The translations under genes were made by a program, and so were the position numbers. A stretch of DNA of 64,000 bases from Corynespora cassiicola (taxonomy: Eukaryota > Ascomycota > Dothideomycetes > Pleosporales > Corynesporascaceae), in the NCBI GenBank assembly GCA_022059125.1, contig JAEUWY010000009.1:1-64000 (forward strand), written 5' to 3'. Of this stretch, positions 11,801 to 23,183 are shown piece after piece; position 1 is the stretch's first letter, and each line of letters begins with the position of its first letter. The notes beneath the pieces were generated by a model. It was not told the DNA's origin. It saw nothing but the letters and a program-made list of their open reading frames with translations, and searched no databases.

Positions 11801-13280
11801 CCAGGGTGGAGAATACGGCAACGCGCTCCAGGCAGCTTCAGAAGAAGGCCACAAAGACATTGCAGAGCTGCTGGTCAAGGCGGGCGCCGATGTCAACGCC
11901 CAGGGTGGATGGTACAGCAACGCGCTCCAGGCAGCTTCATACAAAGGCCACAAAGACATTGCAGAGCTGCTGGTCAAGGCGGGCGCCGATGTCAACGTCC
12001 AGGGTGGAGAATACGGCAACGCGCTCTACGCAGCTTCAGAAGAAGGCCACAAAGACATTGCAGAGCTGCTGGTCAAGGCGGGCGCCGATGTCAACGCCCA
12101 GGGTGGATGGTACAGCAACGCGCTCCAGGCAGCTTCAGAAGAAGGCCACAAAGACATTGCAGAGCTGCTGGTCAAGGCGGGCGCCGATGTCAACGCCCAG
12201 GGTGGAGGATACGGCAACGCGCTCCAGGCAGCTTCATACAAAGGCCACAAAGACATTGCAGAGCTGCTGGTCAAGGCGGGCGCCGATGTCAACGTCCAGG
12301 GTGGAGAATACGGCAACGCGCTCCAGGCAGCTTCATACAAAGGCCACAAAGACATTGCAGAGCTGCTGGTCAAGGCGGGCGCCGATGTCAACGTCCAGGG
12401 TGGAGAATACGGCAACGCGCTCCAGGCAGCTTCAGCGAGAGGCGACAAAGACATTGCAGAGCTGCTGGTCAAGGCGGGCGCCGATGTCAACGTCCAGGGT
12501 GGAGTCTACGGCAACGCGCTCTACGCAGCTTCAGAAGAAGGCCACAAAGACATTGCAGAGCTGCTGGTCAAGGCGGGCGCCGATGTCAACGCCCAGAGTG
12601 GAGGATACGGCAACGCGCTCTACGCAGCTTCAGAAGAAGGCCACAAAGACATTGCAGAGCTGCTGGTCAAGGCGGGCGCCGATGTCAACGCCCAGGGTGG
12701 ATGGTACAGCAACGCGCTCCAGGCAGCTTCATACAAAGGCCACAAAGACATTGCAGAGCTGCTGGTCAAGGCGGGCGCCGATGTCAACGTCCAGGGTGGA
12801 GAATACGGCAACGCGCTCTACGCAGCTTCATACAAAGGCCACAAAGACATTGCAGAGCTGCTGGTCAAGGCGGGCGCCGATGTCAACGTCCAGGGTGGAG
12901 AATACGGCAACGCGCTCTACGCAGCTTCAGAAGAAGGCCACAAAGACATTGCAGAGCTGCTGGTCAAGGCGGGCGCCGATGTCAACGCCCAGGGTGGATG
13001 GTACAGCAACGCGCTCCAGGCAGCTTCATACAAAGGCCACAAAGACATTGCAGAGCTGCTGGTCAAGGCGGGCGCCGATGTCAACGTCCAGGGTGGAGAA
13101 TACGGCAACGCGCTCCAGGCAGCTTCAGAAGAAGGCCACAAAGACATTGCAGAGCTGCTGGTCAAGGCGGGCGCCGATGTCAACGTCCAGGGTGGAGTCT
13201 ACGGCAACGCGCTCCAGGCAGCTTCATACAAAGGCCACAAAGACATTGCAGAGCTGCTACGCAAAGCAGGCGCAATTTAA
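8872..13280 (+). CDS. PNP_UDP-NACHT-ankyrin NLR protein, intact copy
   Basis: Exons 8872-9967, 10014-10848 and 10910-13280 give 1433 residues without a stop. Intron 1 starts GTCAGT and intron 2 starts GTGAGT; both restore frame, joining VLSS to VEKNV and KADGM to FRWVA. Residues 1-45 are a basic leader. About 46-365 are a PNP_UDP_1-type domain. NACHT follows, with GIAGCGKT near 438 and LDAIDECHE near 537, then a winged-helix-like linker. Sixteen ankyrin units occupy about 912-1433. In known fungal NLRs the N-terminal domain is the effector and the repeats are the sensor; here this is inference by family. The PNP and NACHT parts match the copy at 426-5328 residue for residue after the leader. 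Its 3' end lies 180 bp from the terminal motif at 13460. Confidence 0.9.
11712..13280 (+). repeat. Array of 16 ankyrin-coding 99 bp tandem units
   Basis: Sixteen units of 33 codons are nearly identical to those at 426-2488, with the order of variants changed in the middle of the array. The final unit is short and ends in LLRKAGAI before the stop. The first units (R, E, W order) agree with the sister array, and the difference arises from loss or gain of whole units inside. Confidence 0.93.
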
Positions 13281-13399
13281 CTTTCCCAGAATAGCACTTT
13301 CTTCATGTGTCACTAAGACCCACGAGATCGGCTTACATGAAGTAAATAAATCGTAATTTAATGCTTACTCATGATATGTAACAGCGCCTTCAGTACTTT

Positions 13400-13460
13400 G
13401 TGGCGAGATCTTGCCACTATGTGCAGGGATGACGGCCGACCGATTTTGGCCTTGACCTTG
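13400..13460 (-). repeat. Terminal motif, outer right end of the NLR pair unit
   Basis: Reverse complement of the motif at 246: it ends GGCCTTGACCTTG at 13460, with GGCCGACC just before. The spacing from the NLR stop codon (180 bp) equals that on the left side. Confidence 0.75.
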
Positions 13461-13735
13461 CGTAAGGGACAATGAAATATCTTATCATTAGATAAAAACG
13501 CAATTTGAGTGTGAGGGTGGTTGCATGGTTAACGATGGTGCCCGGGTCTAGCTCCCGTGGTGGGGCCCACTCCGTCAGGGTAGCGCGATCATGCCAGAGC
13601 GCGGAAATAACGCGTGCGCGTTCACCTGGCAACCACCAACAATCACGCTCCCTGCACCTGTTGTACCAACGCTTCTACCTTCGCTGCACAGCACACAGGG
13701 CTGCGATACTGGGCGATGCTGCATCGTATCCGACA

Positions 13736-15292
13736 ATGAAACGCAAGGCTGATCGAAGCAGCACAGCATGCAAACGTCGTTGTACCCTATCTCATGGTTC
13801 GGTGCCCAAGAGCAGCCACCGAACCAAGTGCCTGCAGCCTGCATCGCAAACTACCCCGCCCATCCCACCGCAACCGTCCAAGTCTTTGGACAGCGTGCAA
13901 GCGCTCGACAATACTTTGAAATCGCAAGCGCAGATAAATTGGGCGGAGCGGGCACACTCCATCTCTGACTGGGCTTCTTGCGTTCCGACGAGCCAATCTT
14001 CCATCGAATCGATCGAATCGCCCCCACCTGGTGATGTGCAGACACCAGACGCCATGTCAGAAAGCTCGAGACTACGGAATATGAAGACGCAGCAGCGACG
14101 CCCGCGCTCATGCAGCCCGACGAAGAAGAGCCCGCAATATCGCAACACCGTCTTAAAGCCTGCCAACATCCTGGTTGATGTCGTCCACATCCTCCCTCCT
14201 GACATCGAGTCGCTCCTCCCCTTCGATCTCCGCGGCATCCTTGACCCCCAGCCTTCGGTTTCCACACCAACTGGTCATGATACTACTGCGCGCAAAGAAA
14301 AGGGTCACCAGGATAACACGAAGACAAGAGAACTAGCAAAGAGGATTGGACAGCTTGCGGCTGTGTATCGGGATGAGTCTCGCGAGCTCGCAGGGAAACC
14401 AGGCTCCGAACCTGAGTATCGAACACATCTCTACAGTGATGTAGTAGAGAAGCTGGCCAGATTCTCGACCTGGCGCCGCATTCTGAGCGCTAACTGTAGC
14501 GATAAGCTCTGGCGCGCCTCATTGAAGCCATCGAACCCGAACCCCATCTTGTCCTTACCATCCTCCACTTGGACACCTTTGATGCCGAATCCTATTGCTG
14601 CAAAAGCTTTAGGAGATGCATCGCCGGAGACATCACAGAATTCGTTGGACTCCACCGTCGTACGCGTGCGGCCCGATGGCCATCCCTTCAACTTCGTCTG
14701 CCCTCCACCGTCTATCGAGCCGAGCGAGTCCTCGACTACAAGCGAATCGGACGGCACGCTCTCGACCCCAAAACCCGACATAACTGTTGGAATCTCTCGA
14801 GATGCCTTCACTGGCACGCATGCGAGCCTGCTTGAGTATTGGCAAGCTAATGAGATGGTTCTCAGCGATCCACATACTACGCAAGGGGACATGCGCTTCC
14901 CTTTCCTTATATTCGAGGCCAAGGGCCTAGCGACAAATGGCAATCTGATCGGAGCGCAGAACCAGGCGGCAGGAGGAGGGGCATGCGCCATTAGATTACT
15001 GGATTCACTTGCTGCACAGGATACAGAAACCGGCGTACCACGTATCGTCTTCAGCGTCACGACCGAGGGCGCCATACATGAACTCTGGGTTCATTATCGA
15101 TCGACAGATGAGGACAATACGCAGAAGGATTATATGACTTGCCTAGGGACGTGGAGGACGACGCTGGATCGCCACAGCAGTGAGTTCGTGGCAGCGCTAG
15201 CAAGCATCTATTGCTGGGGCGTGGATGTATTCTATCCACAGATTAAGCAAAGCATGGATAGAATACTAACTGCAATGCCTACTGCCCAATAG
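13736..15292 (+). CDS. Fungal DUF7924-type protein, possible PD-(D/E)XK-like fold
   Basis: Single exon, 518 residues, starting at MKRKADR; an upstream ATG at 13535 is in frame but would add unlikely sequence. The first about 150 residues are basic, serine/proline-rich and probably disordered. The segment KPANILVDVVHILPP begins the conserved part. The core holds TPKPDITVG, DMRFPFLIFEAKGL and GGACAIRLLDSLA, which I recognise from a large ascomycete family often annotated DUF7924. The FEAKG segment after a PDI motif resembles the E-x-K of restriction-like nucleases; a nuclease role is inference only. The gene lies just outside the NLR pair unit and before the unit with the third NLR. Confidence 0.75.
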   Translation: MKRKADRSSTACKRRCTLSHGSVPKSSHRTKCLQPASQTTPPIPPQPSKSLDSVQALDNTLKSQAQINWAERAHSISDWASCVPTSQSSIESIESPPPGDVQTPDAMSESSRLRNMKTQQRRPRSCSPTKKSPQYRNTVLKPANILVDVVHILPPDIESLLPFDLRGILDPQPSVSTPTGHDTTARKEKGHQDNTKTRELAKRIGQLAAVYRDESRELAGKPGSEPEYRTHLYSDVVEKLARFSTWRRILSANCSDKLWRASLKPSNPNPILSLPSSTWTPLMPNPIAAKALGDASPETSQNSLDSTVVRVRPDGHPFNFVCPPPSIEPSESSTTSESDGTLSTPKPDITVGISRDAFTGTHASLLEYWQANEMVLSDPHTTQGDMRFPFLIFEAKGLATNGNLIGAQNQAAGGGACAIRLLDSLAAQDTETGVPRIVFSVTTEGAIHELWVHYRSTDEDNTQKDYMTCLGTWRTTLDRHSSEFVAALASIYCWGVDVFYPQIKQSMDRILTAMPTAQ

Positions 15293-15652
15293 AAACTTGT
15301 CTCTCTATTTTGCATCCTTCGGCTTGATTTGGACAGAATCATACACTCTTGGCGGAAAGCTAAGTGAAGGGCTTGTCGGGTATAACATAAGCAGGTTCAG
15401 TTTTTAAGCTATACGATATGAGGCGGACGAGCACAGGCTATCACAGTGGGTACGTTCCGACACGGGAAGGATCCATTTTCGCTCACGCTGTGGATCTTTT
15501 ATGGGTCGGGGATCTCATCTCAATAAGCCCTAGTCATGGTAACCAAAGCACTTGCGTATGCCGCATTTTTGATTATTGACAACTGTGTCCAAAAACAACA
15601 ATAGCTACCACACACTCTCTCTAACCAGAGCAGGAAAATGTCGCTTCCGGCA
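15293..15652. other. Intergenic, no feature recognised
   Basis: It separates the DUF7924-type gene from the terminal motif at 15653. I see no gene in it. Confidence 0.5.
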
Positions 15653-15710
15653 CAAGGTCAGGGCCGATGCGGGTCGGCCATCCTTCTTGTAAGTGGTGGC
15701 AATTCAAAGT
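15653..15710 (+). repeat. Terminal motif, left end of the third NLR unit
   Basis: CAAGGTCAGGGCC followed by GGGTCGGCC and GTGGTGGCAA. It pairs in opposite orientation with the copy ending at 21146, closing a 5.5 kb segment that contains only the third NLR. The distance to the NLR stop codon is about 280 bp. Confidence 0.7.
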
Positions 15711-15931
15711 ACTGTTTCTTGTGCTGCGTATAGTAATTGGTAAGCATGCCACCAAAGCTTAGCTGCCGCTTTAGCTAGCTCCTGCAATGTAAGATTTCTC
15801 TGTGCCTTCAATTTGACCTCAAGTGCTTTGAATTATCGTGACTGGAAATTATGCAGTTAGCACAAGCTAGCTATAGCAGCCTTTACTTTAGATTATTTAA
15901 ATGTATTATGACTGAAGAAATCGTCCAACTA

Positions 15932-18900
15932 TTAAGAAGAATACATAAACCCATCTGGGCCGAAGTTTACTGACAAATGAAAGTTTTTGCAGCCTACACC
16001 AATCACTACAAACAGCCTTCCATGAAGAGATTTCCCTGCGCATCTTTGACCTATTTATGTCAGGCTCGTGTACTAGGGAGCATCATAATAACTCACCAAC
16101 GCGCGTTCCATTCTTCGTAAAGAAGAACTCATCTTTATTCATGTCAGATCCACACCCAATCACATCGCCGACTCCATAAGTATCACCAAATTGTATCCCC
16201 TGTCCCTTTCCTAAGAACAGCTTGCCATCATCGCCATGGTATGCCCACGACCCTTTCTTCCATCCCGGCATCCCTGTATAGGGTGAGGTTGCATGACAAA
16301 ACCCAACTCCAATTATACTAAGACTGATTAGGACACCTTCACAAATATATTAGTAGATACTAAGAGGATCACATACCCATTTATCTCCACATTATGGATA
16401 GTGAACTCAAAATATACGAACCGCTGGCCTATAGGAAATGGATGGTTTGATCTTATCTGCACCTTGGACTTGCGCTCTTCGGAGTTTAGCTGATCTAAAG
16501 CAATTGTAAATATAGGATATTATATGGATAGGCCTCGAACATACCACTAATTGCAGCAGTTCCATTGCTTGTTATCCTGATGGTAGAGGCTCTTGGAGCT
16601 GTAAGTAGACTCGGCGCTAAACATTCATTCTGGACAGACTGTATATCATATTCATGAACTCCAAACATGTCGCGTATTTCTCGGTTGCCGGTCTGAAAAG
16701 CGATCATCGAAGGAGTCCACCCATGCTTATCCCTAGCTGCAGGATCAGCACCTCGATTAAGAAGCAGCTGAACTATAGGTACAGAGCAAGTGAGAATAGC
16801 CGCCTGGAGTGCGGTGCCATAGGCTTCACCATGCGCATCGACATCGGCGCCATTTTCGAGTAGCAGCGTTACGATCTGCTCGTGGCCTCCATAGGAAGCT
16901 ACATGGAGTGCGTTGCCGAAGTATCCACCTTGCGCGTTGACGCTGGCGCTGCAGTTGCCTTGTAGCCTCTGACTGAAGCAGCCTGGAGTGCGTTGCCGTA
17001 CCTTCCGCCCTGCGCGTTGACGCTGGCGCCTTTGTCGAGCAGCAGCGTTACAATTGCCTTGTAGCCTCTGTGTGAAGCTGCGTAGAGTGCGTTGCCATAC
17101 TCTCCACCCTGCGCGTTGACGTTGGCGCCTTTGTCGAGCAGCAGCGTTACAATTGCCTTGTAGCCTCTGTGTGAAGCTGCGTAGAGTGCGTTGCCATACT
17201 CTCCACCCTGCGCGTTGACGTTGGCGCCTTTGTCGAGCAGCAGCGTTACAATTGCCTTGTAGCCTCTGTGTGAAGCTGCGTAGAGTGCGTTGCCATACTC
17301 TCCACCCTGCGCGTTGACGTTGGCGCCTTTGTCGAGCAGCAGCGTTACAATTGCCTTGTAGCCTCTGTGTGAAGCTGCGTAGAGTGCGTTGCCATACTCT
17401 CCACCCTGCGCGTTGACGTTGGCGCCTTTGTCGAGCAGCAGCGTTACAATTGCCTTGTAGCCTCTGTGTGAAGCTGCGTAGAGTGCGTTGCCATACTCTC
17501 CACCCTGCGCGTTGACGTTGGCGCCTTTGTCGAGCAGCAGCGTTACAAGTGCCTCGTGGCCTCCGACTGAAGCTGCCTGGAGTGCGTTGCCGAAGTATCC
17601 ACCCTGCGCGTTGACGCTGGCGCCCTTGTCGAGCAGCAGCGTTGCAGTTGCCTTGTAGCCTCTGATTGAAGCTGCCTGGAGTGCGTTGCCGTACCTTCCA
17701 CCCTGCGCGTTGACGCTGGCGCCTTTGTCGAGCAGCAGCGTTACAAGTGTCTCGTGGCCTCCGACTGAAGCTGCCTGGAGTGCGTTGCCGAAGTATCCAC
17801 CCTGCGCGTCGACGCTGGCGCCCTTGTCGAGCAGCAGCGTTGCAGTTGCCTTGTAGCCTCTGACTGAAGCTGCCTGGAGTGCGTTGCCGAAGTACCCGCC
17901 TTGGGCGTCGATGTTGACATTTTGCTTTAGTAGCTGCCTAACGATCTCTGAACTCTTTTCCAAGGATGCATAGTACAATGCTGTAGTGTCATTTTCGTCT
18001 TTCTCAGATGCGTCACAGCCCTCTTCAAGCAGTCTGGTAACAGCACCGAGAAGGCCTGCAGAACATGCAAAGTGCAATGCATGTTTAGGTGCTATGCTAC
18101 CCGCCCACTGCTCTCTGATGACAGGCACGTCGTACAGACGAGTTCCGTATACAACTGTACTTGCGGAAACAGGTATAGAAATAGGGTTGAAGCGTTGCCG
18201 TATGGATTCGAAATCTACTTCGTCTCCTGATACCTTGATTTGCATGATTGCTGCAAGATATCGAGCCCCTTGTTGAAAGATTTCTTCCAGCCGCACCATG
18301 ACATCATGGCAACGGTCATCGCATTGCACGATATGATAATCAAAGTATTTGTAAGCGTATACAGCAAATTTGTTGTCCATTAGACGATGATAAAGATCAA
18401 TCTCATCTCGAACTGGATTGCAGAAGGCTGCAAGCTGAATATAGCTGAGACAAACCAAGCCTAGCTGTCCATGAATAAGGCTAGGATCTGAGAGTTGCTG
18501 TTTAATCAGGCTTCGTGATATTCCTTGAGAAGCCTCACTCAAGAACTCCTGGACAGTGTAGTGTATTGGGCGGATAGTACCTTGGTTCTCTTCCAGCAAG
18601 TTGCCGCAAGCATCCAAGATGACTTGTGGAGAATCAAGTCTGAGTTCTTTCAGATTCTGACAATTTGAATTGACTGCAAGCGCAATCTGCAGCTCTTCTG
18701 TACTGAGCGGTCTTTGTGCATAGAGCGTCCATGCAAGACTTCTTTGCGCGAGGTCCTTCATGTACGGAATTTGGCTTTCGATCCGCTCCAGTATTCGGAT
18801 ATAAGTGCTCGGCAAGCCCTGGGGCAGCACTTTCAACGCATCTTCGACTAATTCGGTTTTCTTGGCTTTGCTAAATCGACAAAGACTGTCGAGTTGTAGA

Positions 18901-20782
18901 TTTACCCAAAGAAACCTGTCTAAGAATAAGCTTATGACTATCTCTCAGAATGAAGGTGGACCAGTACGCACATTCCATCTGCCTTCGTAGAGAGGGTTTG
19001 GATAATCCTCTCTTTGAGATCGTCGTTGGTGATGTAAAGCATTTTTCCATGCTCCCCTTTCCGGAGCTTCTCAACTTGGCTTCGGGTAAAATTTTCGATG
19101 TCGGTCGCAACATTCTCAGCTGATATCTGAATTGTGGGGATGTTCTTTTCCTCGAATGCTGCAGCAATATCCATTTCCTTTCGACTCGTAACGAATACTT
19201 TGATGCGACCTGGAATTTGCATAGTCACTAAGCTAGTGATAAAGCCAAGAATATCCTGTCGCTCTTGCTCCGGACATTCGTCCAAAGCATCAAATACAAC
19301 ATATACCTGGGACAGGCCTTCGACAAGTGAGACGAAAATCTCCCGTGTACCCACCAAGGATGGGGGTAAAGCTTTCTGCTTGACTTGGAGCAGGTCGGAA
19401 GGTATCTGGTTCCTCCTTCGGCATAACTGCTTGATAAGAGCAGCTATAATCTGAGAGATGTCACTCAATTGCGAATCTCGATAGTTGTAGTACGCAAAGC
19501 AGATAGCAGTATCCTCTCGAAGCTCGTTCTCGGTCGTGATGTGTTCCAAGACGTTGGATCTGGTTGATGGATGAGCATGACAGCTGGAGTGAAATGTACT
19601 ACCCAATCACTTACGCAAGGACAGATTTGCCAATGCCAGCTGTAAGTAGTTAGTAAAATCCTGCTAAGGAATGTGTAGTCGCTTACGTTTTCCATAACAC
19701 TATAAGAGAGATGAGACAGGGCTATTGTACCACTCCTGATACTTCGGCTCTTTGACCAGCCACCAGCACGTTTGTTCGTGTTTCTTCGCATAGGTGTCCT
19801 GGTGGGTCTTTTCAAAATCGATACATGAGACCCATGAGAGGAACGCAGACTTCTCTTTTTCTAGAATGTATTAGAGTTGGATACACACAAGATCCAAAGA
19901 ATGAATTGACTCACTTTCTTCATCGCAACGCCGTACGTTTTCAGCTTCTCGCGACGCGTCATAATGCAGAGCCTGGACAGAGTGCAGGAGAACATCGAGG
20001 TGGTGACGCATATCTTCTTGGATAGACTCAAACTCTGACTCAAACGTTTCCCAATGCTGGCGCATGAAAGCTCGAACAGATGTCCACCTACGCCTATTTC
20101 CATTGACGTCGAGAAACACTCGACGTGCTTTCCAGCAGAAATCAAGAATATTGCCATAAATATTTACCACCATCTTTTCTACAAGGTCTGCATCTGCAAC
20201 GTGTGTGTAAGCTTCTAGCGGTCCCAGATAGTCTTCAAATACACAAGTCATATCGGTCAATCTACTAAAGAAGGTAGTAAACTTCAGAGCGAGATCAATA
20301 ACAATACGCACTGCGCCAACTACAAGAGATGCCACTTCTGGGTTTGCCTGAATGCCTATAGCTACGCCTCCCATGAATCTATTGAGCAGCCCCAGAAACT
20401 TTGAAAGACTCTCAGCATGAGCTCTAAAGGATGAGTCGTTCTTGTGTAACTCATCGTATGCCCTAACACCAGATAGCAGGTTCTGCTCGTCGATTGTTCC
20501 TGATGCATGCGCGAACGCTGCTCTTTCAACCTCTGGTATCTTGTCAAGGTGGATCGCGAGCGCTTTCTCAAACGCCGGTGTTCTCGATTTTGTAGCCGCT
20601 GCATTTGTGTTCGATACAAGAAGAGACGGCGCAGATGAGGAGGGCGAGATTGGTGCTGGTTGCGCGAGCAGTGGAGAGGCTCGGCGAGACGGGACTGGAC
20701 TGACAGTGTCTGGTAAGAAGAAGGCGGGTATGCGGGCGCGTATGCGATCTCGTTTCCGCATGATCTGGCGAGTTTGGGGCAT
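15932..20782 (-). pseudogene. Broken NLR: helical N-domain, NACHT, ankyrin repeats, SPRY
   Basis: Reconstructed exons: 19915-20782, 19687-19860, 19615-19639, 18972-19559, 16545-18915, 16377-16494, 16097-16323 and 15932-16050. Phases agree throughout if one 19 bp deletion is allowed, giving about 1502 residues. The N-terminal helical domain resembles the fungal STAND N-domain annotated DUF7708. The NACHT P-loop (GKPGIGKS) is split over three exons, one of only 25 nt. About a dozen ankyrin units of 99 bp follow, several identical. A C-terminal SPRY domain (GMPGWKKGSWAYHGDDG, FFTKNGTRVG) closes the protein. Lesions: TAG at 19700-19702 where LLWCYGK would need TGG, and the 19 bp deletion near 16949 inside an ankyrin unit. 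An active form in other strains is likely. Confidence 0.85.
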
Positions 20783-21099
20783 CTATAATGGTATCCAACT
20801 ACTTGAGTATCGTGTGCAAGAGAGTCGGTCGTCCCTTGGTGCGAAGGGGTAAGACGAGTTGCGACGTTGCGGGGTAGCTTGAGGCTTAGCGGGCTGCGCC
20901 TCCAAGGCAGCTTCCATCTGCATCATAGCTGTGACAACGCCTCTCGAAGTATCCTCTCAGAATTTCTCAGGCTCAATCGTTTCAACATGCCGTGAAGCTC
21001 TTGAACAGGCCAGTAGGAACTATTAGGCTAACTAGCCGCTTCGTTGCGCCGACGCTCGATTTATAAGCAGAGGACTGAGACTCCAGGTACTTCCTATTG

Positions 21100-21146
21100 C
21101 CACCAGCGACAGGGATGACGGCCGACCCATTCCCGCCTTGACCTTG
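21100..21146 (-). repeat. Terminal motif, right end of the third NLR unit
   Basis: Reads GACGGCCGACCC and GCCTTGACCTTG, ending at 21146. It is the inverted partner of 15653. The stretch between it and the NLR start (20783-21099) would hold the promoter. Confidence 0.7.
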
Positions 21147-23183
21147 CGAATATTTTTTTGAGGTCTAGTTGGCAAGACACAGAAAATATCTTAGGATGGC
21201 CGTAAAAGACAAGGTTGTGGTCATGGTTGGAGTCGTGGCGTGGCTCGATCACAAATATAAGTCGTGCCGAGCCGGTGCATCCGGACGCGACGCGACCTTG
21301 ACGCGTGCCCCACCAGATGATTTCGCCAAGGCATCTCAGGGTCCGTAGAAAACCCGGCTTGGCGTCGGCGCTTGTCTCAAGGCACTAGCATCTCCAGCTC
21401 CCTATCACTGCAACATCTTGCCTTGAATCGTTCGAACCGCTGAGCTACACGTCTGCGCATTTTCAACGTCAGCACACTTCTCTCATGGATCTTCTTTGGT
21501 CGTCCCACGACCCCCGTTCGTGTCTACTCTTCGAGCGCACCATCCGTTTCGTTTCATCGCAATGACAAGCGCATCTCGATCAGCGATAATCAAGGCAAAG
21601 CCTATAGGCCACGGGCTGGATGCATTTCGTGAATCTGCACAGTCCTTATCTGATTCATTCAGTATATTCATTCCCGCTGAGGCTCTCGAACAAGTCGACA
21701 ATGAAGGTAAGAGCACCCGACGTTTCATGGCGCCTTTCTGACCAACATAGCCCTCCAGGATCTTACACTTGATCTAGTGCTAGCACTCCAATCGCTTCCT
21801 GCTTCTCGTGCATTACCGTCTAGCAGGGGAGGGAAGAATCTATTCGGCGATCTTTCTCAGCTCAACCAGGCTATCAGGAAGTTGGTGGCCAGTATCGACG
21901 TGCACTTCAAATGCAGCAAGCTTCTCCCACGTATCCAGGTTGTTCCTCGTTCTAGACGGTGAGGGTGTTCGTGAGCCCCCCATACTGTCAACAATCGTGT
22001 TTTGGAGGCGTCGGAGGTTTTCACAAGTGAGAGGCAATGGATACGTTATCGATGCAGGTGCCGGGACGGTGGCAGGTGTAGTCGTAGCTAGTTCAGTCGG
22101 TTGCGGGGATGCAGAGCTCCCGTGGGCGCAACGACGCTTACGCGCCCGAAGATTGTGTGCGCAGCTGTTCGAGCGCGACCGCTTCCGCGATACCATTAGA
22201 CGACGGTAGATCCGGGCTTGGTGCTTCAAGGTTGTGAGCGTGGCTATGAAGAAAGCAGTGGTTTGCGCGTTCCAGATGATGTTGTTGCTGTGTTGAGCAA
22301 CCGTTGTTGTCATGTTCCAGCGAGACGAATTGCCAAGCCACTAATCGGTGAGGTCAATGCACTAGACCAATCAGGAAAGGCGCGTTCTGGTGCACCCACC
22401 CGTTCCCCAGTCGTTCTCGGGTGCCATTCCTTCAAAGTGGCGGGGCTTGCATGGGAAACAGATACTAGGCATTTTACAGATACTCACAGCCAGCCAAGGA
22501 CTTTGGCAAATTCTATCTTCAGCTGCCCAGATCGTATGTATCAGGCCGTGTGCCCTTACTCGAGCGCGCCAAACTACCTTTCAATTACATGTCGTCACTA
22601 TATTGATAAGGCATGAATATCCTGCACTTTCGTGGAATTTGTGTGTGGAACTCAGATTCCGCGTTGATTTTTAATATTTTCCTGACTGGACTGCTTACCA
22701 TCATCGACCTTGGGGCATTTGTTTCACTCAAAACGTTTCCTTTTCCAAGTTCTAGGTAGACAGACATTCGTAATAACGTAACAGACTAAGTTTATAGACA
22801 TCTTCAGAATCTGGCAACAATCATGTTCCCCCACACAGTGAACCAAGGTTAGAAGTGCCACAGAGGAGGATAGAGTTATCTGAATAAGCCAGGCTGTATC
22901 ACTGAGAGATAGCTCGAAGATGTGGTCAAAGCCAATGGGGCGAAATATGTGACATTCGTGTATTGATGCATCTCCAGACAAATGAAATGATTGGACGTTA
23001 CAGTGATATTTCGTTGAGAGTTTATTTTGACAAGGTTGCCCGTATGGTCATTGTTCCATAAAATGCGTCCATGCCAACTTGTGTTAGAAAAGCGCGTAGA
23101 CGATCTCTCTAGAGTCCATGGTGGCATAGCTAAGTACCGAGAGAGTTAGCTCAAATGCTTCCATATGTATAAAGTCACATTGA
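21147..23183. other. Mostly gene-free stretch with a possible gene fragment
   Basis: The only coding-like signal is on the minus strand at 21840-22313. Its predicted residues contain a basic RKRSRSN/RARKRR start and a TWEKLAAFEVHVDTG segment. It recalls the N-terminal parts of DUF7924-like fungal proteins but has no continuing core. I treat it as a likely relic with low confidence. I recognise nothing else here. Confidence 0.3.

Larger units (their letters stand above)
8280..13460. repeat. Right arm of large inverted repeat with NLR gene
   Basis: Reverse complement of 246-5920. It is shorter by five 99 bp ankyrin units. The outer edge is the reversed terminal motif ending CCTTG at 13460. Beyond 13460 and before 246 the flanks are unrelated. 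Confidence 0.93.

Noticed and set aside
11712..13280. CRISPR-like or satellite array
   Set aside because: Units of 99 bp have no spacers and encode ankyrin repeats in frame with the NLR.
21420..21460. tRNA-like sequence (TAGCTCAGCGGTTCGAAC on the minus strand)
   Set aside because: The box A- and box B-like parts overlap and no cloverleaf can be formed.
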